DNA of 64,000 bases from Piper betle (Eukaryota; Streptophyta; Magnoliopsida; Piperales; Piperaceae), in the NCBI GenBank assembly GCA_033002965.1, contig JAURVB010006799.1, forward strand, positions 1-64,000. The letters are read 5' to 3'. Below are positions 56,563-64,000 of the stretch, in pieces. Position 1 is the stretch's first letter. The number at the start of each line of letters is the position of its first letter. The notes below the pieces were generated by a model, which saw only the letters and a program-made list of their open reading frames with translations, did no database searches and was not told the origin of the DNA. The position numbers and the translations under genes are program-made.

Positions 56563-57226
56563 CGTGACCTTGCCAAATTCATAGAACAATTCAAGGTCGT
56601 GGTGCAAGGTCTCTTGGCAGCCACAAATATTTTCCCTCAATGACATTGGCCCTCCCAAGTTTGAGTGTCGAGACACTCGCTTGTCCACACACCAACACAA
56701 GACATAGTGACACGACGTTGGTATGCAGTGCGGCAACTGTGCAAACAAAAGAACAATTTTTTGTTTTTATTTAGTTCCATAGTTAATTAACATGTAATCA
56801 AGTTCTATTTACTCCAACAAGTTAATTACTTCTTTTAACTTATATGCATTTTAAGTTTTCATGCAATTAATTATTATACTCAATTTCACCATTAATGCAT
56901 AATTTAACAAGATATGCTTACATAACTTGCTACATGAATTAACTATCATGTTAATTTATTTATAAACATTCAAACCTTCATAAAATCATAGTAGAACTAC
57001 TTATCATCTATAAATGTGGAACAAGCACAATCCTAGAAATATAAATATTATCATAAAAATCTAAATTTTAACAAGGTTCATGTGCAAAGCTCGTCCTTTT
57101 CATGCAACTACATGTTCAACGTGTTTAATATCCTAGAACTAGGTAAACCACAATATACCATCGTTAAAACATACAATTTATAGGAATCTTAACACCACAA
57201 ATCATTCAAAAACCTACGCATGTATG
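56563..57226. other. AT-rich intergenic stretch
   Basis: A short minus-strand frame (56560-56748, GPMSLRENICGCQETLHHDL) looks less biased than its surroundings but matches nothing I know. The rest is AT-rich without features. Confidence 0.4.
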
Positions 57227-57244
57227 ATATATATATATATATAT

Positions 57245-60232
57245 GAGGAGAAGATTGCTGTATTAGAGTACAGCTAAGTTGGCTGTGATAGAAGTTGTTT
57301 ACAGCCCTTAGATGATGATCCGACGGTTCAAATTCAATCCCAAAAAAAAACACTGTTTCTCCTCCCCACCCTCCCTTTCTCCGTTCCAGCGTCCACCGGC
57401 AAGTCCGCCGTCGCCGGCGGAGTCTTCGTCGGCCTCATCAAGGGCGCCGACATCGTGTTCCAGCCCTTCATCCCCCTCGTCCTCCGTCCCCGTCGAGGTT
57501 GGTGGTAATGCTAGCCGATTCGCCCGGGACTGCCCCTGCTCTGCCTACCGCGACGCCCGGCACCGCCCCTGCTCTGCCTACCGCGACGCCCTGCCAAGTT
57601 CACATTTTTCCTTCGTCGACCACATCGCTGATGTCTGCAAATCCGTCGCCTACGCCAGCCATTGATCACGAATTCGCCGAGGCAGTTGTCGTGAGGGCGG
57701 TGATTGACTGCAAGTCGTGAGGGCGGTTGACGGCGGGAGCTGGCGGCCGGGGAACGAAAACGGCAGGGACAGGGGGAAGGAATGGAGGCGATGGCGAGGC
57801 GGCGACGGCACTGGCCGGCGGCGGGCGAGCGGCGGGCGGCAAAACAAGGGCGAAAACAGTTCGATTGCGCGGCAGAGCAGGGGAGAACGAAATGGAGGGG
57901 TAGTTTCGTAATAAAAAGTTTACTCGCTGCCGACTCGAGTCAATATTATAAAATAAAATTAAAAAAATATTAAAAAATACAGTAAATACCATAAAATAAA
58001 ATAATTTCGTAATAAAAACTTATGGTATTTTAATTTATTTTTTAATATTTTTTGGGATTTATTTCGTAATATTGACTCGAGTCGGGAGCGAGTAAAGTTT
58101 TTATTACAAAATTACCCCTCTCCAAAATTATGAACAAAATAGGGTAAAATACCATAAAATAAAATAATCCATTAGAATTTGATTATGTTGTGTTATGATA
58201 TTTTCCTGTATTTTTTTAATGTTTTTTGGGATTTATTTTGTAATATTGACTCGAGTTGGGACCGAGTCAAATTTTTATTACAAAACTACCACTCTCGAAA
58301 ATTATGAACAAAATAGGGTAAAATAACATAAAATAAAATAATCCATTAGAATTTGATTATGTTGTGTTATGATATTTTCGTGTATTTTTATGTTTTTTGG
58401 GATTTATTTTGTAATATTGACTCGAGTCGGGACATAGTCAAATTTTTTTTACAAAACTACCACTCTCTGTTTTACACTCTGTTTCAATATGAGGTTTTTT
58501 CTCCGCCCTCCTGCCGTCGCCGGCGGAGCCCTCCTCGGCCTCATCGACGGCGCCGGCTTCATGCTCATGCTCAGCGCTTCGTCCCCCGTCCCCATCAACG
58601 GTTGCCTCTCCAGAGCCGCCATGCGGGGTCTTGAGTTTAAACAACTGCTTTGAATTGATCTCTATAATGGTCTAAAAAAAACAAAGAAATCTCTATAATT
58701 CTAGTTCATTTTTCCCTTTTTTTTCCCACCTTAATTGGATCCATTTTTATAGTTGAGGATCTTCTAAAGTAATTTTACAACATGTCGGCCAGTTGCATTA
58801 TAATGGGTTGCTTTAGGCTAATGAAATTAAGGCCTTACAAATCTTTTGTGGTTAAGGCCGTGTCAATCAGTTGTCAAAGATTTCTTGTGATAAATTCCAT
58901 GACAAAGCGCTGAGCATGAGCATGCAGCCGGCGCCGTCGATGAGGCCGAGGAGGGCTCCGCCGGCGACGGCAGGAGGGCGGAGAAAAAACCTCATATTGA
59001 AACAGGGTGTAAAATAGAGAGTGGTAGTTTTGTAAAAAATTTGACTCTGTCCCGACTCGAGTCAATATTACAAAATAAATCACAAAAAACATAAAAATAC
59101 ACGAAAATATCATAACACAAAATAATCAAATTCTAATGGATTATTTTATTTTATGTTATTTTACCCTATTTGTTCATAATTTTCGAAAGTGGTAGTTTTG
59201 TAATAAAAATTTGACTCGGTCCCAACTCGAGTCAATATTACAAAATAAATCCCAAAAAATATAAAAAATACAGGAAAATATCATAACACAACATAATCAA
59301 ATTCTAATGGATTATTTTATTTTATGGTATTTTACCCTATTTTGTTCATAATTTTGGAGAGGGGTAATTTTGTAATAAAAACTTTACTCGCTCCCGACTC
59401 GAGTCAATATTACGAAATAAATCCCAAAAAATATTAAAAAATAAATTAAAATACCATAAGTTTTTATTACGAAATTATTTTATTTTATGGTATTTACTGT
59501 ATTTTTTAATATTTTTTTATTTTATTTTATAATATTGACTCGAGTCGGCAGCGAGTAAACTTTTTATTACAAAACTACCCCTCCATTTCGTTCTCCCCTG
59601 CTCTGCCGCGCAATCGAACTGTTTTCGGCCTTGTTTTGCCGCCCGCCACCGCCTGCCGCCGGCCAGTGCCGTCGCCGCCTCGTCATCGCCTCCATTCCTT
59701 CCCCCTATCCCTGTCGTTTTCGTTCCCCGGCCGCCAGCTCCCGCCGTCAACCGCCCTCACGACTTGCAGTCAATCACCGCCCTCACGACAACTGCCTCGG
59801 CGAATTCGTGATCAATGGCTAGCGTAGGCGACGGATTTGCGGACATCGGCGATGTGGTCGACGAAGGAAAAATGTGAACTTGGCAGGGCGTCGCGGTAGG
59901 CAGAGCAGGGGCGGTGCCAGGGCGTCGCGGTAGGCGAGAGCGAGGGGCGGTCCCGGGCGAATCGGCTAGCATTACCACCAACCTCGACGGGGACGGGGAC
60001 GAGGGGGATGAAGGGCTGGAACACGATGTCGGCGCCCTTGATGAGGCCGACGAAGACTCCGCCGGCGACGGCGGACTTGCCGGTGGACGCTGGAATGGAG
60101 AAAGGGAGGGTGGGGAGGAGAAACAGTGTTTTTTTGGGATTGAATTTGAACCGTCGGATCATCATCTAAGGGCTGTAAACAACTTCTATCACAGCCAACT
60201 TAGCTGTACTCTAACACAACAATCATTTTTCC
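57245..60232. mobile_element. Foldback element FB4 in a (TA)n site, with TIM17-like fragments
   Basis: Left end: GATTGCTGTATTAGAGTACAG ... CGACGGTTCAAATTCAATCCC (57250-57340). The right end is the inverted equivalent (60140-60225). (TA)n runs flank both sides (57227-57244 and 60233-60257). The arms, 57245 to about 58579 and about 58907-60232, are inverted copies over about 1.3 kb around a 0.33-kb centre. Each arm contains, from outside in, a captured GC-rich fragment, a second GC-rich block, and two to three about 170-bp units with GACTCGAGTCGGGAC and CCATTAGAATTTGATTATG, then a second captured fragment. No transposase. Confidence 0.85.
57394..58600 (+). pseudogene. TIM17-like fragments, left arm of FB4 (two pieces)
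   Basis: Piece 1 (57394-57480) reads GKSAVAGGVFVGLIKGADIV. Piece 2 (58494-58580) reads PPAVAGGALLGLIDGAGFML. Both resemble the last membrane helix of TIM17 proteins of the mitochondrial inner-membrane import channel (usually RSAVFGGVLLALIEGAGIML). They are short, embedded in unrelated frames and repeated inverted in the right arm (about 58907-58985 and 60000-60110). They cannot make a working protein. The family assignment rests on one helix, so it is moderate. Confidence 0.45.
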
Positions 60233-60258
60233 TATATATATATATATATATATATATG

Positions 60259-60540
60259 CCCTACAAGCAAATCAACTAGAATATAATGATTTTTTATGAA
60301 GAAAATGATGGAATTACCGAACCCTAGTCATCCCTCCTCTAGAAATCGACGCCAAAAAAATATAGAGAGAAAGAGAGGTTGAACCCTCTCTAGAACTTGA
60401 ATGGATTCAACTTTTATGTAAGTAGGCAGAGCCCAAAGCATTTTTTCGACATATAGGGAGGCTGAACACGAAGATGTCATGAAAATGTCGAACAACCACA
60501 ATCCGCAAATAGAATTTTTTTCAAGGATGCACCTTAGATA
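60259..60540. other. Spacer between FB4 and the MULE relic
   Basis: No recognised feature. It may be intron or upstream coding DNA of the transposase, now eroded. Confidence 0.4.
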
Positions 60541-61200
60541 AGTGGGCAAATTGTAAGGTCCCTGGAAAACGGTATGGGCAACTTACCACAAGCATTTCTA
60601 AGCCAGGCAATAATGTATTGAAAGGTGCAAGAGGGAAGGCAATAACTGCTTTGGCTGAACATACTCGATTGAAGGCAACTAAATGGTACAACAATCGACG
60701 GGCAGGATGTCAGGCATGGATCACAGATTTGACTCCGTATGCCCTACAGCAGATTACGAATGCACGTGAAAGAAGTCGGCACCTTATTGTGCATAGTGTG
60801 GATGCATGGATACTTCAAGTGAACTCGGGACAGTATCAAGATATGGTAGATTTGGAGAAGAGAACATGCAGTTTTCAGGATATGGGCTTTCATTGTGATC
60901 ATGCTATGGCTGCAATTGATAGCAGGAGTGGTGATTGTCGATTATATGTTGAAAAATTTTACTAGGCTGCAACTTATATTGAAACATACATAGCGGCTGT
61001 TACGCCAACTCTTGACCGCACTCAAAGGGTGATGCAGTCGTACCTCAAATATTTCCACCATTATATAAGATAACAGCTGGAAGGCCTAAGGAAAAAGAGA
61101 GTGGAAAGCATGATAAGGAACGAAAAACATGCTCAAACTGTGGCCAGAAAGGCCACAAATAAAGGCGATGTCCAAATCGTGGTGTATGCCTAACAATGAA
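60541..61200 (+). pseudogene. MuDR-type (MULE) transposase, C-terminal relic
   Basis: The plus frame reads KWANCKVPGKRYGQLTTSIS, KPGNNVLKGARGKAITALAE, KATKWYNNRRAG and VDLEKRTCSFQDMGFHCDHA. This is the typical region between the catalytic core and the SWIM zinc finger of plant MULE transposases. The finger keeps C-x-H but has lost the second Cys of CxC. After a stop at 60963 other frames give a proline-rich stretch and a CCHC knuckle (KTCSNCGQKGHK, stop, RRCPN). The catalytic DDE core is missing upstream. The element is dead but shows that MULEs, possible movers of the local gene-carrying elements, were active here. Confidence 0.8.
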
Positions 61201-61214
61201 CCCTCAATGCACGA

Positions 61215-62335
61215 GTACAATAGCTCCACATTTGGTTAGTGAAGGTGATCAAAAAGCACTTTTGGTTTTTGATGTTACCTTTATTCATTATGGCCATCCC
61301 CCTTGTTGTTTGCAGGTCTTCATGGTCAATGCCTACACAATCGAGTGCAAATAATTTTATCAATCGGCCCTTCGTAGATGCTTGTTTTTGCCTACGCGAG
61401 TCGAGTGCAGTTCTATCAACCAGTTCCTCCTACTTAAACGAGTTTTAATGTTGATGGTTCACATCTGATTTTAGTCAATGGCTTGATGATTTATTTCTAG
61501 TAGAAGGTTTTCTTGTTTGCGGTATAACTTCTATTATTCTGTCATTTATTGCTAAATAAATGTTTGATTATTTGAATATTCTGTTACTATTTTCCTAAAA
61601 GTTCAATGCAATTGTAGTGGCTTATTCTGTGAACTAGTTATTGGTGTGTCTATCCATAGCAAACATAACCTGTGTGTCTGCTTGTCTTACTTGAAGGGTC
61701 TGTCTCAACATGAATATTTGGATATGTGGGGCAATGACATATCCAGCGAAGGAGTTGGTTTTCTGAAAATGTTTTAGAATTTAAGGTTTTCTGAACTTAG
61801 CGTGGATTTGTTTTTGAGAGCATGATATTGCAAGTGATGGCGAACTTCACGCCGGCGAGTTTCTCAACAGTGATGTTGTTGTAGAATCTGAAGGAGGCCA
61901 ATGGGAAATCTCCCTTATAGATATGAGAATATTATTATGTGATAACATAACTAGCGAAGCAATTAAATGTTTTAACGTTACAATTTTTACGATGAGGGTT
62001 GGTATCATTCCATGAAAGATATCTTATTACTTAGTATGTCTTCTGTTTTTGACAATTAGATCAGTTACATTACACAACCTCACAATTTGAAGAAAAAACA
62101 ATTCACTTAAACCCTCACCATGTCAATTTATATAAGTTGGCCGCAAAACCTAACAATAGATTTTCATTCTCTACAAATCTATCTCGCCTGCCATAAGAAT
62201 TATTGTCACATTATGACAAAATTCTCAGAAGTCCATTTTCCAAAGTTCCCCGGAAACGAATAATGCAAACTTCGGCTCCGACTACACCTGAAATCCTTAT
62301 TTGGAGAATCAGGTATAAACCTATGTACATTGTCC
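61215..62335. other. Intergenic stretch without recognised features
   Basis: No protein family, RNA gene or element terminus is visible. Composition is moderately AT-rich. Confidence 0.45.
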
Positions 62336-62337
62336 AT

Positions 62338-62790
62338 TATCGTTTACGGGGTGCTCTTGCTGCTATTGGATTCATGCTGTCTTTCGGCAGAACTTACTGT
62401 AGTGGCTTGAATGTTATCACCAGTGTCTGCTTTGAAAGGTGCTGAATTGCTCCATTTGTGATCATCGGGCCAAGACTCAGAGAAGGATCTGAGAAAGAAC
62501 TGCCATGTTTTACTAAAAAACATGTCATTCAAAGGATTAGCTATGCTTCTGTACCAAGCTTTCCCACGGCCAGGGGGTCTTTTAAGTTATGAGACGTTAT
62601 TTGCCCGTTGAGTTCCCTCATGATAAAGTGTTACTGGTAGGATCTACATGCTCTGGTCCTTCCACCGAAGCATTTGCATTTCTATTTATCTTGACATCTT
62701 TTGTATTAGAAATTGAGGGAGATTGCACAACGCCCACTTCATCACAAACTGCTATACGATTTGAACCCGGCTTCATCTGTTCCCATCTCT
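62338..62790 (-). CDS. Possible small gene of unknown function (two coding-like segments)
   Basis: After a pyrimidine-rich leader (62800-62870) an ATG at about 62782 opens 52 codons (MKPGSNRIAVCDEVGVVQSP ... EGPEHVDPTSNTLS). Another frame carries PPGRGKAWYRSIANPLNDMF, FSKTWQFFLRSFSESWPDD and NSSKSTP, ending at about 62344. Amino-acid composition of both looks genuine and no family comes to mind. The frames are joined across about 55 bp containing stops. This could be a very short intron, a frameshift, or two unrelated frames. An upstream region with site-II-like GGCCCA motifs (63290-63475, complement TGGGCC) supports minus-strand transcription from about 63050. Confidence 0.35.
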
Positions 62791-63170
62791 TTCAATACTC
62801 GTTCTCAAAAACTCTACAAAAATGCAAATCGCCAAAAAAAAAAAATCGAACAATAAAAAGGCGACAAAATGAGAGGTGTTATTGAAGGTGGGACTCGTAA
62901 TGGAGACTCTCGATGGGGCATTAAAGGGCGACGACGAGGGCGAAGGCGGCAACCACGAAGGAAAAGCGACGAAGTGGATTTAGGGATTGGATTTGGGCAC
63001 GCAAGATATAGTCGTTTGGGTCCGTGATACTCGCACGGAACTTGCCACGTCAATTATAATTTTGAATTTGGAATGTAAATATATATTAACAGTAAGATTA
63101 ATTTTGTAATGCTGAACCGTATTTACTGCAATTTTTATATAATTTTTCGATCTATCGTAAAAATCATTAT

Positions 63171-63503
63171 AAATTTGTTAATCAAATTGTACACTGCTCA
63201 CCCATATAATTTAATTCACATGTTCGTGGGCTTAAAATATAAAGCTTTCTTTAATTCCTCAAAAATAATTAATGGCCGTGAAGCCCACGTCAGGCCCAGG
63301 CCCATTTAGTAAAAGAAGAAGAAGCAATAAAAATTGTAAATTTGTTAATCAAATTACGCACTGCCCACCCATATAAATTTAATTCACATGTCGTGGGCTT
63401 AAAAAATAAAGCGTTCTTTACTTCCTCAAAAACAATTAATGGCCGTGAAGCCCACGTCAGGCCCAGGCCCATTTAGTAACAGAAGAAGCAATAAAAATTG
63501 TAA
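63171..63503. repeat. Tandem duplication (2 x about 167 bp) with paired GGCCCA motifs
   Basis: Unit 1 (63171-63337) and unit 2 (63338-63503) share AAATTTGTTAATCAAATT, CCCATATAA, TTAATTCACATG, CGTGGGCTTAAAA, AATTAATGGCCGTGAAGCCC, ACGTCAGGCCCAGGCCCATT and GAAGCAATAAAAATTGT. Differences are small indels. Each unit ends in two adjacent site-II-type TGGGCC motifs (read on the minus strand) with an ACGTCA core, a combination typical of plant promoters for housekeeping genes. It lies between the putative minus-strand gene and the tRNA gene. Confidence 0.85.
63290..63304 (-). promoter_or_regulatory. Site-II-like TGGGCC pair with ACGTCA core (unit 1; repeated at 63457-63471)
   Basis: On the minus strand AATGGGCCTGGGCCTGACGT. 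Tandem TGGGCC/T elements are known binding sites for TCP factors in plant growth-related promoters. They sit about 240 bp upstream of the pyrimidine-rich leader of the putative minus-strand gene. The role is inferred. Confidence 0.4.
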
Positions 63504-63507
63504 AAGA

Positions 63508-63587
<80 letters not shown>
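63508..63587 (-). tRNA. tRNA-Leu (anticodon UAG)
   Basis: The minus strand folds as a class II tRNA of 80 nt. The 7-bp acceptor stem is GACAGTT/AGCTGTC with one G-T pair, followed by discriminator A. The D arm contains GGCCGAGTGGTCTAAGGC. The anticodon stem CCAGA/TCTGG encloses the loop TTTAGGC with anticodon TAG. A short variable arm follows (CCGAAAGG region), then the T arm GTGGGTTCAAATCCCAC. The internal A box (TGGCCGAGTGG) and B box (GGTTCAAATCC) are intact. Immediately downstream CTTTTAC gives a T4 stop for RNA polymerase III. No intron and no encoded CCA, as expected for a nuclear gene. It reads CUA-type leucine codons. Confidence 0.97.
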
Positions 63588-64000
63588 CTCTGAGTACACT
63601 ATCCTCTTTTTAAAATTTATTACCTTTAAAATTGTTGTCAGTGTTTTTATCCTTTTGTTTTACTCCCCTCTTTCCAAACAGTCAAAGAGTTTCTTTCTGC
63701 TCCAAGAAAAAAAGGTCAAAAATGTTAGGCAGATCTTTCGACCGATTTTTTCCCCATGAATAAGAAGACACCAACAAATAAAGTGTCGCTTGCAATAGTC
63801 ATAATGTTCATCTCTATCCCTAGTTTCCTCCTAATCCAAAGTTCTAAAAATTATTTAGTTCCAAACTAAATAATTTTTCGTTTATCAACTGCTAGGGGTT
63901 TATAGGACTATACAATGGTTGAACTTGTTGAAGAACATGCAACTCCAACATTCAAAAGAGTAGAACCTTGTGATCAATATAATCACACTAACCTTAACAT
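63588..64000. other. Intergenic stretch to the window edge
   Basis: No coding or RNA feature apart from the AT-rich hairpin at 63846-63878. Confidence 0.45.
63846..63878. repeat. Perfect 15-bp AT-rich hairpin
   Basis: AAAAATTATTTAGTT and its exact complement AACTAAATAATTTTT around a 3-nt loop (CCA). No flanking duplication or gene context gives it a role. Confidence 0.75.

Overview
The window is nuclear DNA of a flowering plant. It carries spliced exon fragments, a FAR1-type gene, a plant cytochrome P450 relic, group A bZIP and RETICULATA-RELATED fragments, Ty1/copia and MULE relics, long solo LTRs and a nuclear tRNA-Leu. I cannot name the order or genus from sequence alone. It is a transposon-dense, gene-poor region: nearly every recognisable protein-coding stretch is a relic, and the only confidently intact gene is the tRNA.

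Layout, left to right. 1-1963: FAR1/FHY3-related gene (-), broken by a 2-bp frameshift and running off the left edge. 2.2-4.0 kb: GC-rich repetitive insertion DNA. 5.9-7.1 kb: LTR and copia scraps. 7.8-8.3 kb: C-terminal CYP76-like P450 pseudogene (-). 9.8-14.9 kb: a degenerate Ty1/copia (TNT1-like) element (-) with LTRs, PBS and PPT. 16-41.5 kb: a complex tandem and inverted duplication zone built from four ingredients: (i) a gene of the At1g16860-like membrane protein family (-), nearly complete at 38.7-41.4 kb with exon 2 copied at 21.4 and 28.9 kb; (ii) about eleven partial copies, in both orientations, of an unidentified gene encoding an acidic stretch plus two hydrophobic segments; (iii) two copies of the N-terminal part of an ABI5/AREB-type bZIP gene; (iv) three foldback elements (FB1-FB3) sitting in (TA)n runs and sharing a CCGTTGGATT...AATCCAACGG subterminal palindrome. 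FB3 carries RETICULATA-RELATED exons in inverted orientation in both arms and an mTERF-like fragment in one arm.

42.2-42.8 kb: GC-rich insertion. 43.8-56.6 kb: four long solo LTRs in alternating orientation. LTR-B is nested in LTR-A; A, B and C each have a perfect 5-bp target-site duplication. 57.2-60.2 kb: a fourth foldback element (FB4) with TIM17-like fragments in each arm. 60.5-61.2 kb: C-terminal relic of a MuDR-type transposase. 62.3-63.5 kb: a possible small gene of unknown function (-) preceded by a duplicated 167-bp promoter-like unit with GGCCCA motifs. 63508-63587: tRNA-Leu(UAG) (-).

No operon-like cooperation is visible. The best candidate for undescribed biology is the set of foldback elements. 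They combine (TA)n-flanked termini, long inverted arms with captured intron-containing host exons, and arrays of quasi-palindromic GACTCGAGTC units also present in the solo LTRs. This is the expected architecture of natural hairpin-RNA loci. That role is inference; small-RNA data would decide it.
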